From Geothrix sp. (GTDB lineage: Bacteria > Acidobacteriota > Holophagae > Holophagales > Holophagaceae), in contig NZ_JAHRYQ010000001.1 of the NCBI RefSeq assembly GCF_020622065.1, positions 1,116,001 through 1,180,000 on the forward strand: a stretch of DNA of 64,000 nt. The letters are read 5' to 3'. Both the position numbers and the translations under genes were made by a program. A model generated the notes under the pieces. The model had not been told where the DNA came from. It ran no database searches and saw nothing but the letters and a program-made list of their open reading frames with translations. Positions 1 through 9,429 of this stretch are shown one piece after another; position 1 is the first letter of the stretch, and each line of letters opens with the position of its first letter.

Positions 1-40
1 ACACCAGAGGGAAAAGAGCTGCCGCAAGTGATGACCTCAT
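1..40 (-). CDS. possible start of a truncated secreted protein
   Basis: An ATG on the minus strand lies five bases past the pyrC stop codon, and 13 codons can be read before the window ends. They give MRSSLAAALFPLV, which looks like the beginning of a signal peptide (a basic residue followed by a hydrophobic run). The same-strand position directly after pyrC would fit the next gene of an operon. No convincing ribosome binding site is visible, so this is only a possibility. Confidence 0.3.
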   Translation of the reverse strand, partial: MRSSLAAALFPLV

Positions 41-45
41 GGGGA

Positions 46-1338
46 CTAGCCCCAGACTCGCTTCCCACCCACCCAGGTTCCCAGGATCTTCCCGGGGAGG
101 CTCCAGCCTTTGAAGGGGGTGTTGTAGGACTTGGACTGGATGAAGGCGCGGTCCACCTGGACCTGGGCGCTGGGGTCGAAGAGGACGAAGTCGGCGGGGG
201 CGCCGGGCTTCAAGGCGCCGAGGCCCTGCTGGTCGAGGTGGAAGACCTTGGCGGGCTCCCAGGTGAGCAGGCTGATGGCCTTGGCCAGGCTGATGACCTT
301 CCTGTTCACCAGCAGCTCGAGCGTGAGGGGCAGGGCGGTCTCCAGGCCGATGACGCCGAAGGCGGCGATGGGCAGCTCGACTTCCTTGTCGTCCCAGCCG
401 TGGGGGGCGTGATCCGTGGCGATGGCGTCCACGGTGCCATCGGCCAGGGCCTCCAGCACGGCCTGGATGTCGGCTTCGGTGCGCAGGGGCGGGTTCATCT
501 TGTAGTCGCTGTCGAACTTCATCAGCTCCTTGTCCGACAGGGCGAAGTGGTGGGGCGTCACCTCGCAGGTGACCTTCAGCCCCCGGGCCTTGGCTTCGCG
601 CACCATGCGCAGGGAGCCCTTGGTGCTGAGGTGGGCCAGGTGCAGGTGGCCGCCGGTGTGCTCGGCCAGCACGATGTCCCGGGCCACCATGGCCTCTTCG
701 GCGGCGGCGGGGATGCCCAGGCAACCCAGCGATGCACTCACGGCGCCTTCGTGCATGTAGCCCTTGCCGGCGAGGTCGCGATCCTCTTCGTGCGCCACCA
801 CGGGCACCTCGAGCCAGCGCGTGTATTCCAGGACGCGGCGCATGAGCGAGGCGCTGGAGATGGGTAGGCCATCATCGGAGAAGGCCACGCAACCGGCGGC
901 CTTCAGCGTGCCCATGTCGGCCAGCTCCTCGCCCTTCATCTCGCGGCTGACGGTACCGATGGGGAAGTAGCGGCAGAGGCCGGCTTTTGCGGCGCGGGTG
1001 AGCATCATCTCCGTGATGGCCACGCTGTCGTTCACGGGCTTGGTGTTGGCCATGGCGCACACGGCGGTGAAGCCACCCGCCACCGCCGCCCGGCTGCCGC
1101 TCTCGATGCTCTCCTTGCGGGTCTGCCCCGGCTCGCGGAAGTGCACATGAAGATCCACGAGGCCCGGCGTCAGCACCGCGCCGCCGCCGTCGACCACCTC
1201 CACGCCTTCGTGCTTCGGCAGGGCCGCGGCGTCCGTGGCAATGGCCTCCACCTTCCCGTCCACCACCAGCAGCAGGCCGGGCCCGTCCAGGTTCTGCGCA
1301 GGATCGACCAGGCGGACATTCTTCACGAGGAGGGACAT
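46..1338 (-). CDS. pyrC: dihydroorotase
   Basis: Catalyses the reversible cyclisation of carbamoyl-aspartate to dihydroorotate, step three of pyrimidine synthesis, in the cytoplasm. The 430-residue protein is the usual length for the type I (PyrC/PyrX-like) family. It has the metal-binding DLHVHFREPG motif at residues 62-70 with H64 and H66, and the late ATDHAPH motif that supplies the catalytic aspartate. The ATG at 1338 is preceded by GGAG and starts with MSLLVKN, as expected for the N-terminal beta strand. The gene stands alone after guaB on the same strand with a 148-base gap, in which a TAGACT hexamer could be its own -10 element. In some bacteria type I homologues are inactive partners of PyrB, but here the catalytic motifs look intact. 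Confidence 0.95.
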   Translation of the reverse strand: MSLLVKNVRLVDPAQNLDGPGLLLVVDGKVEAIATDAAALPKHEGVEVVDGGGAVLTPGLVDLHVHFREPGQTRKESIESGSRAAVAGGFTAVCAMANTKPVNDSVAITEMMLTRAAKAGLCRYFPIGTVSREMKGEELADMGTLKAAGCVAFSDDGLPISSASLMRRVLEYTRWLEVPVVAHEEDRDLAGKGYMHEGAVSASLGCLGIPAAAEEAMVARDIVLAEHTGGHLHLAHLSTKGSLRMVREAKARGLKVTCEVTPHHFALSDKELMKFDSDYKMNPPLRTEADIQAVLEALADGTVDAIATDHAPHGWDDKEVELPIAAFGVIGLETALPLTLELLVNRKVISLAKAISLLTWEPAKVFHLDQQGLGALKPGAPADFVLFDPSAQVQVDRAFIQSKSYNTPFKGWSLPGKILGTWVGGKRVWG

Positions 1339-1360
1339 GGGAGGCTCCGGGGATGGGACT

Positions 1361-1366
1361 AGTCTA
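1361..1366 (-). promoter_or_regulatory. candidate -10 element for pyrC
   Basis: On the minus strand this reads TAGACT, 22 bases before the pyrC ATG, leaving room for a short leader with its GGAG site. No good -35 is seen (CCGACT at 18 bases spacing is the best). The same TAGNNT pattern recurs upstream of several other genes in the window. Confidence 0.35.
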
Positions 1367-1486
1367 GCGGGGGCTGGAGTCTGGAGTCGGGAGGTACGGC
1401 CCCCCGAGGCGCATCGCGCCGCTTCTTTTTCTCTACTCGCGGGCCATCGGCCTGCGAGCCCTCCAGATTCCGGCCTCCGGACTGCC

Positions 1487-2947
<1,461 letters not shown>

Positions 2948-3068
2948 GGGGAGCCTTCGGTCGGGGCCCGCGGCCTGCGGCGCCTTGCACGCCATGGTCT
3001 CATGGGCCGGCCCGAGGTTCCAGCACCAGGGTTCCTTGGCGGCGCCAAGGTCCGCATTGGCTGCCGTT

Positions 3069-3917
3069 TCAGCGCTGGCGCAGAAGGTTGGGGTGGAAGG
3101 TGAGCGTCAGTGACACCGGGGCTTTGAGGCCATGGCCCCCCAGGGGCTCGAAGCGCCATTCCCGGGCGGCCCTGAGGGCCTCTTCGTGCAGGAGGGCGGG
3201 TCCGGACACCACGGTGGCCTGGAAGGGCACGCCATCGTCGCCGATGAGGATGCGCACCCGCACCGGCTGGCGGGTGGCGGCGCCTTCCTCGCCGGGGGCG
3301 AGGCGGTGGTAGATGGGCACCTGGCGGAGGGGGACCAGCTTCTGATCCGGGACCGGTACGGGAACGGGGGGCCGGATGAGCCCTCCCGGTCCCCGGGCGG
3401 CATCCCTCCCGGTCCCCCGGGCCAGCCCGTTGCCCCCGGCCTGCAGGGGGAGGGCGGGATTCAGGGATAGGCCGATCCGCTCCGCCCGGGGGGAGAGGCT
3501 CAGTTCGTCCGGATCCACGGCATCGGTGGGCATGGACCGCGCTGAGGTCTGGATGCCGGCCAGCCTTGGATCCAGCGTGGAGGTCCCCTCCCGGTGGCCC
3601 GCTCCGCCGGGGCCCTCGGGGCCCACGAGGTTCCGGACCGGTTCTTTGAGATGGGCGGGGGCGGCGGGTTCCTGCAGCAGGAGCGTGACGGACCGGACGG
3701 CGAGGCTGACGCCGCTCCGGGCGGACTGCAGCGAAGCGGGCGCGAGAAGACTCAGGCAGAGCCCATAGACCAGCAGCGGCGTCAGACCGAGGCTGAGGAG
3801 GACCGGGACGGCGTGGGATCGGGCCGCGGCGGCCTGGCTGATGGGGCGCAGGTCGTGGACCGAGGATTCCGTCCTGGCGCCGGGCGTCAGGTCGAGGGTG
3901 CGGAGCAGGGGGTGCAT
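3069..3917 (-). CDS. TonB-like protein with C-terminal energy-transducer domain
   Basis: A 282-residue protein with a cytoplasmic N-terminus, one predicted membrane segment at about residues 36-61, a long Pro/Gly-rich periplasmic stretch and a C-terminal TonB-type domain. That domain has the pattern [21 protein letters not shown], then [13 protein letters not shown], then a closing beta strand, the usual form of the TonB C-terminal repeat. TonB proteins pass the proton-motive-force-derived conformational energy of ExbBD to outer-membrane receptors; no exbB or exbD is in the window. I chose the ATG at 3917 because the residues before it look like read-through of the overlapping ABC gene, whose end it overlaps by 31 bases. 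The start is less certain than the domain assignment. Confidence 0.75.
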   Translation of the reverse strand: MHPLLRTLDLTPGARTESSVHDLRPISQAAAARSHAVPVLLSLGLTPLLVYGLCLSLLAPASLQSARSGVSLAVRSVTLLLQEPAAPAHLKEPVRNLVGPEGPGGAGHREGTSTLDPRLAGIQTSARSMPTDAVDPDELSLSPRAERIGLSLNPALPLQAGGNGLARGTGRDAARGPGGLIRPPVPVPVPDQKLVPLRQVPIYHRLAPGEEGAATRQPVRVRILIGDDGVPFQATVVSGPALLHEEALRAAREWRFEPLGGHGLKAPVSLTLTFHPNLLRQR

Positions 3918-4858
3918 GGAGAGGACCAGTCTGCGGACGGCAGGGGCTGCTCGCAACGGAAACCCCGGCCAGGTGTTCCCTGCCAGGGCGCCCAGGCGGC
4001 GCAGGCTCCCGAGGCGACGGCACACCGGGGGCGGAAGGGACAACCCGCCGGGCGATCCTGGGGCGCGGGCAGGAAACCGGATTCGCGGGATGGCTGGCGC
4101 CGGGAGGCCTCCACCAGGCGGGCCGTGTAGGGATGGCGTGGGGCCCCCAGCAGCCGGGCGACCGGCCCGGCCTCCATGGGTTCACCTCCGTACAGCACCA
4201 GCAGGCGGTCGCAGGCCTGGGCCGCCAGGGCCAGATCGTGGGTGATCCACAGGAAGCCGAGGCCCCGCTGCCGCTGGAGGTCGAGCACCAGATCCACGAA
4301 GGCCCTCTGCGTCGTCGGATCCAGGGCTGTGGTGGGCTCGTCCAGCACCAGCAGCTCTGGATCGCAGGAAAGCGCCATGGCAAGGCCGAGGCGCTGGCGC
4401 TGGCCCCCGCTGAGCTGGTGCGGGAAGCGCCTCAGGAAAGCCGCATCCGCTGGCAGGCGCAGATGCTCCAGCAGGGGCGTCAGCCGGGCCAGGGCGGTCG
4501 AGGTGGATTCTCCGCGGTGGAGCTCTGGCAACAGGGTCAAGTGCTGGGCCAGGGTCAGGAGGGGATTCAGGGCCTGGCCGGGATCCTGAGGCACCCAGCT
4601 GATCCGGGCGCCCCGAAGGCGGTCCCGCGCTGCGCCGGGCCGGTCCAGGGGTACGCCGAAGGCCGAGATCGAGCCCCCCGCCTGCCGCACTCCCGGGGGC
4701 AGCACATCAAACAAGGCCTGGGTCAGCAGGCTCTTGCCTGACCCGCTCTCCCCCGCCAGCCCCAGGCGCTCCCCGGGGGCCAGGGAAAGGCTCAGGGGCC
4801 CCAGCAGACGGACGCCGTCCGCCCGTTCCAGGAGCAGTGCATCGATGACCAGGGACAT
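3887..4858 (-). CDS. peptide/nickel-type ABC transporter ATP-binding protein
   Basis: ATPase of an OppD/DppD-type importer. The 323 residues show Walker A GESGSGKS (36-43), the signature LSGGQRQRLG, Walker B LLVLDEPTTALD, the H-loop ITHD, and the C-terminal oligopeptide/dipeptide extension beginning HPYTARL with the Cys-bearing CPFRPRC segment. Family members energise uptake of peptides, nickel or related solutes through two permeases and a binding protein. None of those partners is adjacent, so this subunit either works with components elsewhere or has lost them. Its 3' end overlaps the TonB-like gene, suggesting co-transcription. The extension's cysteines can bind an iron-sulfur cluster in some relatives; only CPFRPRC, CAAW and FRCE are seen here. 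Confidence 0.85.
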   Translation of the reverse strand: MSLVIDALLLERADGVRLLGPLSLSLAPGERLGLAGESGSGKSLLTQALFDVLPPGVRQAGGSISAFGVPLDRPGAARDRLRGARISWVPQDPGQALNPLLTLAQHLTLLPELHRGESTSTALARLTPLLEHLRLPADAAFLRRFPHQLSGGQRQRLGLAMALSCDPELLVLDEPTTALDPTTQRAFVDLVLDLQRQRGLGFLWITHDLALAAQACDRLLVLYGGEPMEAGPVARLLGAPRHPYTARLVEASRRQPSRESGFLPAPQDRPAGCPFRPRCAVASGACAAWAPWQGTPGRGFRCEQPLPSADWSSPCTPCSAPST

Positions 4859-4921
4859 GGCCCCAGAATCCCATGGAAATAACAGAAGTCAAAAGAGTTC
4901 CGGTCTATCCCGGAATACCCC

Positions 4922-4949
4922 TTGACGCCCCTCGGGGCGGTCCTAATCT
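4922..4949 (+). promoter_or_regulatory. candidate sigma-70 promoter for the DUF465-like gene
   Basis: TTGACG (4922-4927) and TAATCT (4944-4949) are separated by 16 bases and lie 58 bases before the downstream ATG, in the intergenic region shared with the divergent ABC gene. The -35 box matches five of six consensus positions; the -10 matches three. Confidence 0.45.
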
Positions 4950-5007
4950 TGGGCCACCCTATCACCCTGCGGGGTCCCGCCCGATCCCGCCCCGGCATGG
5001 AGGAGTC

Positions 5008-5241
5008 ATGGATTTTCTGCGCCCAGAGCTTCAGGAGCGCCTGATGAAGGAACACTTTGAATTTCGGAAGCTGATGGAGGAGCACAAGGCTGCCGACACA
5101 CGCCTGGGCGATCTCCAGCGGAAGCCGAGCCTCTCCGCCAAGGAGTCCCTGGAAGAGGTGGAACTGAAGAAGACCAAGCTGCGCGCAAAGGAACGGATCT
5201 ATCACATCGTGCAGGAGGCCTCAAGGCACGCCGAACAGTAA
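5008..5241 (+). CDS. small coiled-coil protein, DUF465/YdcH-like
   Basis: A 77-residue, highly charged, mostly helical protein: an EHFEFRKLMEEHKAADTRL helix, a short turn, then a second helix EVELKKTKLRAKERIYHIV. This two-helix hairpin with a conserved EL.KKLKL.AKD pattern is typical of DUF465/YdcH proteins, whose function is unknown. The ATG is preceded by GGAGG at 4999-5003, so the longer open frame upstream is not used. It has its own candidate promoter and is closed by a strong hairpin terminator, so it is probably a single-gene transcript. Confidence 0.8.
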   Translation: MDFLRPELQERLMKEHFEFRKLMEEHKAADTRLGDLQRKPSLSAKESLEEVELKKTKLRAKERIYHIVQEASRHAEQ

Positions 5242-5262
5242 GGCCACCTAGCACTCGTAGGA

Positions 5263-5297
5263 GAAGCCCCGGGAATCGGCCCGGGGCTTCGTTTTTT
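5263..5297 (+). terminator. intrinsic terminator
   Basis: Perfect 11-bp stem GAAGCCCCGGG / CCCGGGGCTTC with a six-base loop, followed by G and six T residues. It closes the DUF465-like gene; the opposing hutI transcript also ends nearby at 5375. Confidence 0.9.
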
Positions 5298-5374
5298 GAA
5301 GGTTTTTTAAGCGCAGAGGACAAGAGATCCTTTCCCTGCGCCCTTCGTGATCGCTGCGGTGGAAGGTCCTTTCT

Positions 5375-6583
5375 TCAACTGGGCAGGAACCTCGGCCGGT
5401 AGGGCTCGCCCACCCAGTAGACGAGTTCCAGCATCTCCTCCACATCCCACAGCAGCACTTCGGCGCGGGCGCCGGGATGCAGGTGGCCCAGGTCGGCGTG
5501 GTGCAGGCTGCGGGCGGCGTGGAGGGTCATGGCGGTGAAGGCCTCCTCGAAGGTCATCCGCAGCTGGAGGCAGCCCAGACGGAGCACGGTGAGGGGATCC
5601 ACGCAGGGGCACGACCCGGGGTTGAAGTCCGTGGCCAGGGCCACGCGGCAGCCCGCATCGATCATCTTCCGGGCGGGAGCCCAGTCGCGCATGCCGAGGA
5701 AGAGCGTGGTCGCCGGCAGCAGCACGGGAGTGACCCCCGTCGCGGCCATGGCCCTCATGCCCGCCTCGCTGCAGAACATGAGGTGATCGGCGCTGGCGGC
5801 GCCCAGGTCTGCGGCCAGTTCGGCGCCGCCGGTCCAGGTGAGCTCGTCCGCATGGAGGCGGGGGATCAGGCCCAGGCGCTGTCCCGCCTCGAAGATGCGA
5901 CGGCCCTGGTCGGCGCTGAAGACGCCGGTCTCTACGAACACATCGCAGAACCGTGCCACGCCGGGATGGCGGCGCACCAGCTCCGGCAGCCAGTCCTCGG
6001 CCACGGCCCGGGCATTGGCCTCGGCATCCCCGCCGAATTCCGGCGCCAGATCATGGGCGGGCAGCAGCGTTACATCCAGGCTCCAGCCGCGCCGCTTCAG
6101 TTCCGCGTAGGCCGCGGTGAGGCGGGACTCCGCTTCCAGCTCCAGGCCGTACCCGGTCTTGCACTCGAGATGCACCACGCCGCGCTCACGGAAGGCCTTC
6201 AGCCTCGCCTCGCCCGAGGCCACCAGCTCTGCCACCGTGGCGCTCCGGGTGGCGCGCACGGTCTCGCGGATGCCGCCTCCCTCGGCGGCGATCTGCTGAT
6301 AGCTGACGCCGTGGAGCCGCCGGTTGAACTCGCCGCTCCGGTTGCCCCCGAAGAGCAGGTGGGTGTGCGGGTCCACGAAGCCCGGCGTGGCCCAGGCCCC
6401 GCCGCCATCCACCCGGGGCGCGTCCGCCCAGGTGGCCGGCAGGTCGGCGGCCCGGCCCAGCCAGGCCACCCGGCCACCTTCCAGGGCCAGGGCTGCCTCC
6501 GGGATGCGATCCACGGCCCAGGCCTGAGCAGGATTGGGGGTCAGCAGGCCCCGGAGGTTCACGAGTACACGGCGTTCCGACAT
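5375..6583 (-). CDS. hutI: imidazolonepropionase
   Basis: Hydrolyses 4-imidazolone-5-propionate to N-formimino-glutamate, the third step of histidine degradation. The 402 residues match family length and contain the metal site GFVDPHTHLLFGGNR (H73, H75), the KTGYGLE motif, HADE, and the late ALATDFNPGS motif. The ATG at 6583 gives MSERRVL; the frame is open further upstream but that sequence is not family-like and runs into the divergent gene's leader. No hutH, hutU or hutG is adjacent, so the rest of the pathway must lie elsewhere. Cytoplasmic, zinc- or iron-dependent amidohydrolase superfamily. Confidence 0.94.
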   Translation of the reverse strand: MSERRVLVNLRGLLTPNPAQAWAVDRIPEAALALEGGRVAWLGRAADLPATWADAPRVDGGGAWATPGFVDPHTHLLFGGNRSGEFNRRLHGVSYQQIAAEGGGIRETVRATRSATVAELVASGEARLKAFRERGVVHLECKTGYGLELEAESRLTAAYAELKRRGWSLDVTLLPAHDLAPEFGGDAEANARAVAEDWLPELVRRHPGVARFCDVFVETGVFSADQGRRIFEAGQRLGLIPRLHADELTWTGGAELAADLGAASADHLMFCSEAGMRAMAATGVTPVLLPATTLFLGMRDWAPARKMIDAGCRVALATDFNPGSCPCVDPLTVLRLGCLQLRMTFEEAFTAMTLHAARSLHHADLGHLHPGARAEVLLWDVEEMLELVYWVGEPYRPRFLPS

Positions 6584-6656
6584 GCCATCAGTCTGCCAGG
6601 GACGATCGGCGGCGCCTTCCGATTCTTGGTAGCATCGCCCCACAGCGGAGGTTCCA

Positions 6657-7523
6657 GTGCGGGCACGGGGCGTGACAGGGCGGGGCTCGCGCGGCGGATC
6701 GTGGTGGGGGAAGGCGAGGCTCCTGCTGGCCGTGCTGCTCCCGGCCTTGCTGGCGGTGGCGCAGCCCTCCGAGGCCGGATCCAGGCTGGTGCTCCCCATG
6801 CCGGTGCTGAAGCCTGGCGAGGGCCTGTCCCTCACCCTGGGCGATGGGGAGGTGCGGAGCTACGGGGAGGCCCAGAAGGAGGCGCCCATGGGGGGCCTCG
6901 CCAAGCTGATCTGGATGCGGCTCGAGGGGTCCGATTGGTCCAGCCGGAATGTCCAGTTCCGCTGCCAGGGGATGGCCGGATCCTTCCTCTGCGGGAAGCG
7001 CGAGGGGCATGGGCGCATGGATCTGGGCCGGGCCCTGGCGGAAGACTGCGATCTGGCCTTCCTGGTCTGGATCGCAGAAGCGCAGACGCGGTGGTTGCAG
7101 GACTACGGAGATGCCGCGGCCCGCCTGCGCATGGAGGAGGTCTTCGCGCCCTTCCTGGGGCGCCGGCTTCCGCCGGGAGAGGGCCTTCCCGCTTTCTCGG
7201 CAGCCTGGGTGGGGGGTGGCGACCTGCTTCGCACCAGTCCTGAGGCGTTCCTGCGCTGGCTCATGGAGCCGCAGCAGGGAGAGGTCGTCATCTTCGGGAA
7301 GCGCTACCTCGCGGGCTTCTGGGTCGAGGTGAAGGATCTCTTCGGCAAGGAGGGCTGGTGGTTCAAGACGGGCACTGCGCCGGTGATCGGGGAACCCACG
7401 GCCACCAGCGCCTGGGTGGCTGGCGGCCGCGGATCGGCCCTGGTGGTGCTGCACCTGCCCCGGGGGCAGGGCAAGCCGGAAGGCCTGGCCCGCATCCGGG
7501 AGATCCTGGGTCTGAAGCCTTGA
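6657..7523 (+). CDS. penicillin-binding-protein-like domain protein, active-site residues replaced
   Basis: A 288-residue protein with an N-terminal hydrophobic segment at about residues 19-36 (signal peptide or anchor) and a domain resembling PBP/class D beta-lactamase transpeptidases. The layout is a lysine in GLAK (80-83), the GHGRMDLGRAL stretch that precedes the second motif, and a clear KTGT at 237-240. In active enzymes the first motif is SxxK; here residue 80 is Gly, so the nucleophilic Ser is absent. The second motif, normally SxN, reads DCD (130-132). The start is a GTG at 6657 with GGAGG five bases upstream. It overlaps the next gene by four bases. The fold call is moderate; a non-catalytic peptidoglycan- or protein-binding role is inference. 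Confidence 0.6.
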   Translation: MRARGVTGRGSRGGSWWGKARLLLAVLLPALLAVAQPSEAGSRLVLPMPVLKPGEGLSLTLGDGEVRSYGEAQKEAPMGGLAKLIWMRLEGSDWSSRNVQFRCQGMAGSFLCGKREGHGRMDLGRALAEDCDLAFLVWIAEAQTRWLQDYGDAAARLRMEEVFAPFLGRRLPPGEGLPAFSAAWVGGGDLLRTSPEAFLRWLMEPQQGEVVIFGKRYLAGFWVEVKDLFGKEGWWFKTGTAPVIGEPTATSAWVAGGRGSALVVLHLPRGQGKPEGLARIREILGLKP

Positions 7524-7777
7524 GCGGGATCTGGTGGGTGTATCTGCTCCAATGCGCGGACGGCACGCTCTACTGCGGTGTCGCCCTCGATGTGGCGGCG
7601 CGCCTGGCGCAGCATCAGGCGGGGAAGGGCGCCAAATACACCCGGGGCCGGGGCCCGCTGGAGCTGGTCTACCGCGAGGGGTGCGGCACGAAGGGCGATG
7701 CGCTGCGCCGGGAGCGGGAGATCAAGCGGATGCGGCGGGAGGCGAAAGCGGCGCTGGCGGCTACAGCGAGACCATGA
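7520..7777 (+). CDS. GIY-YIG domain protein, UPF0213/YhbQ-like
   Basis: An 85-residue single-domain GIY-YIG nuclease family protein: WVYLLQC followed by GTLYCGVALDVAARLAQHQ, then the conserved glycine-arginine-rich GKGAKYTRGRGPLELVY and a C-terminal basic helix. YhbQ-type proteins are thought to act on nucleic acids, but their targets are poorly known. The start is most likely TTG at 7520, overlapping the stop of the upstream gene as TTGA; no in-frame ATG precedes the VYLL strand. The 3' end overlaps the convergent gene at 7761 by 17 bases. Confidence 0.82.
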   Translation: MSGIWWVYLLQCADGTLYCGVALDVAARLAQHQAGKGAKYTRGRGPLELVYREGCGTKGDALRREREIKRMRREAKAALAATARP

Positions 7778-8552
7778 TCGCCAGCCGGATTCCCGGGTGG
7801 CGGCGGCTCGTGAGGTAGTAGCCGTCGAAGGCATCGTCGATGTACATGTCGTCCCACAGATACCACTCATCCGCCCAGAACTCGGGCCAGGGATCCACGA
7901 TGAGGAACCAGTAGCCGCCGCAGCGGAACCGGGGATAGCCGCGGTAGATCATGGGGCGGCTCCCGATCCGGAAAGCGTGCCGGTCACCGAAGCGGGCAAC
8001 GAACTGCGGCTCGGGGATGCGGTAGCCGCCGTAGCCTCCGCGCTGGGCCCAGGTCCGGTGCTCACTTTCCCAGCGATGGGCCCGATGCTCCCGCCACGAG
8101 GGGTGGGCGGGCCAGGCGTCCCGGCGCCAGGATTCCCGGGCCTGCCAGGCGCGGGCGGCTTCAGGCCGGACCGGCCCGGGGCGAAGCTCCTGGCGTGGGG
8201 GCCGACCCAGGTCCCGGGTGGAAGGGGCGCCCCGGGGGGCGGCGGGTTCCCTCCGTTCAGCCCGCGGTTCCGGGCGCGGCCGGACTTCCTCAGCTCGCCG
8301 GAGCCGCTCCGGCTCGCTGCGTCGCGGCTGCTCCGGACGCACGCGCTCCTCGAACCCCCGTTCCCGGGGGGCCGGGGCGGACCGGGACGGCGCCTCCCGA
8401 CCCCGCTCCTGGCCTCTTTCGGTCAGGGGGCGGCCCTCGCGAGGGCGTTCCGGGCGGGCCGGTTCCTCTCGGCGGTCGTGCTGAGCATTCAGGTGGAGGC
8501 CCGCCACCATCAGCAGCAGGGCCCAGGTGCTTGCGCGTCGATGCCGTGTCAT
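7761..8552 (-). CDS. secreted Arg/Pro/Glu-rich protein of unknown function
   Basis: A 263-residue protein with a signal peptide (MTRHRRASTWALLLMVAGLHLNA), then about 110 residues dominated by Arg, Pro and Glu, then a Trp/Tyr-rich C-terminal domain (about 150-263) containing GGYGGYRIPEPQFVARFG, FRIGSRPMIYRGYP and WYLWDDMYIDD. The C-terminal part resembles aromatic-rich domains seen in exported proteins of acidobacteria, but I cannot name a family. The extreme Arg content would give strong positive charge outside the inner membrane. A good GGAGG site precedes the ATG at 8552. Antisense frames here are long only because of the GC bias. Confidence 0.7.
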   Translation of the reverse strand: MTRHRRASTWALLLMVAGLHLNAQHDRREEPARPERPREGRPLTERGQERGREAPSRSAPAPRERGFEERVRPEQPRRSEPERLRRAEEVRPRPEPRAERREPAAPRGAPSTRDLGRPPRQELRPGPVRPEAARAWQARESWRRDAWPAHPSWREHRAHRWESEHRTWAQRGGYGGYRIPEPQFVARFGDRHAFRIGSRPMIYRGYPRFRCGGYWFLIVDPWPEFWADEWYLWDDMYIDDAFDGYYLTSRRHPGIRLAIMVSL

Positions 8553-8726
8553 GGGTGCCTCCCTGGCCAGGTCTTCGAGTCAGGCGCTGGATTGGATGCC
8601 TGGGTAGCAGGTCCGGTGCCACCCCGGGGCCAAACACAGGGATGTGATTGTGATTTGGAGACTTGCCGCTGTCTCGGTGGCCTGCGGCCCAGGGGGAGGG
8701 CGTGGCATCCTGCAGCGGACCGGAAC

Positions 8727-9425
8727 TCAGGCCTGGCGGCCGGCGGCCATCTCTCCCAGCAGGTTCGCCACGGCGGCGCGCGGATCCGCGGCCTTGAACA
8801 CGGCATTGCCCGCCACGAGGCAGTCGGCGCCGGCCCGCACCAGATCCCCCGCGTTCTTCAGGCTCACGCCGCCATCCACCTGGATGAAGAAGGGCGCGCC
8901 GCGCTCGGTGCGGAGGGCGTCCAGGCGCTTCACCTTGTCGAGCACGCGGGGGATGAAGCTCTGGCCGCCGAAGCCGGGATTCACGCTCATGAGCAGCACG
9001 AAGTCGAAGTCGCCGACGAGATCCACCAGCGCCTCCACCGGGGTTCCCGGGTTCAACACCACGCCGGCCTTGCCGCCCGCCTGGCGGATGGCGGCCAGGG
9101 TGCGGTGCAGGTGGGGATCGGCCTCCTGGTGGACGCTCACCCAGTCGGCGCCGGCCTTCACGAACTCGGCCGCGTAGCGCAGGGGTTCCACGATCATCAG
9201 ATGGCAGTCCAGGGGCAGCGCCGTGGCCTTCCGCAGGCTCTCTACCACCGGCAGGCCGATGGTGATGTTCGGCACGAAGCGGCCGTCCATGACATCCACA
9301 TGCACCACCTGGGCCCCGGCGGCCTCGATCATCCGCAGCTCCTCGCCCAGCCGCGTGAAGTCCGCGGAGAGCAGGGACGGGGCCAGCAGGGGGGCGGCGG
9401 GGCGGAGGCTCGGGGGGTGGCTCAT
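8727..9425 (-). CDS. rpe: ribulose-phosphate 3-epimerase
   Basis: Interconverts ribulose-5-phosphate and xylulose-5-phosphate in the pentose phosphate pathway. The 232-residue TIM barrel shows the family signatures LAPSLLSADFTRLGEEL, HVDVMDGRFVPNITIG (metal-binding His and catalytic Asp), VHQEADPHLHRTL, the MSVNPGFGGQSFIP phosphate loop and QVDGGVSLKNAGDLV. The ATG lies four bases after the stop of the upstream amidohydrolase gene, so the two are probably co-transcribed although they share no obvious pathway. Confidence 0.96.
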   Translation of the reverse strand: MSHPPSLRPAAPLLAPSLLSADFTRLGEELRMIEAAGAQVVHVDVMDGRFVPNITIGLPVVESLRKATALPLDCHLMIVEPLRYAAEFVKAGADWVSVHQEADPHLHRTLAAIRQAGGKAGVVLNPGTPVEALVDLVGDFDFVLLMSVNPGFGGQSFIPRVLDKVKRLDALRTERGAPFFIQVDGGVSLKNAGDLVRAGADCLVAGNAVFKAADPRAAVANLLGEMAAGRQA

Positions 9426-9429
9426 GGCT

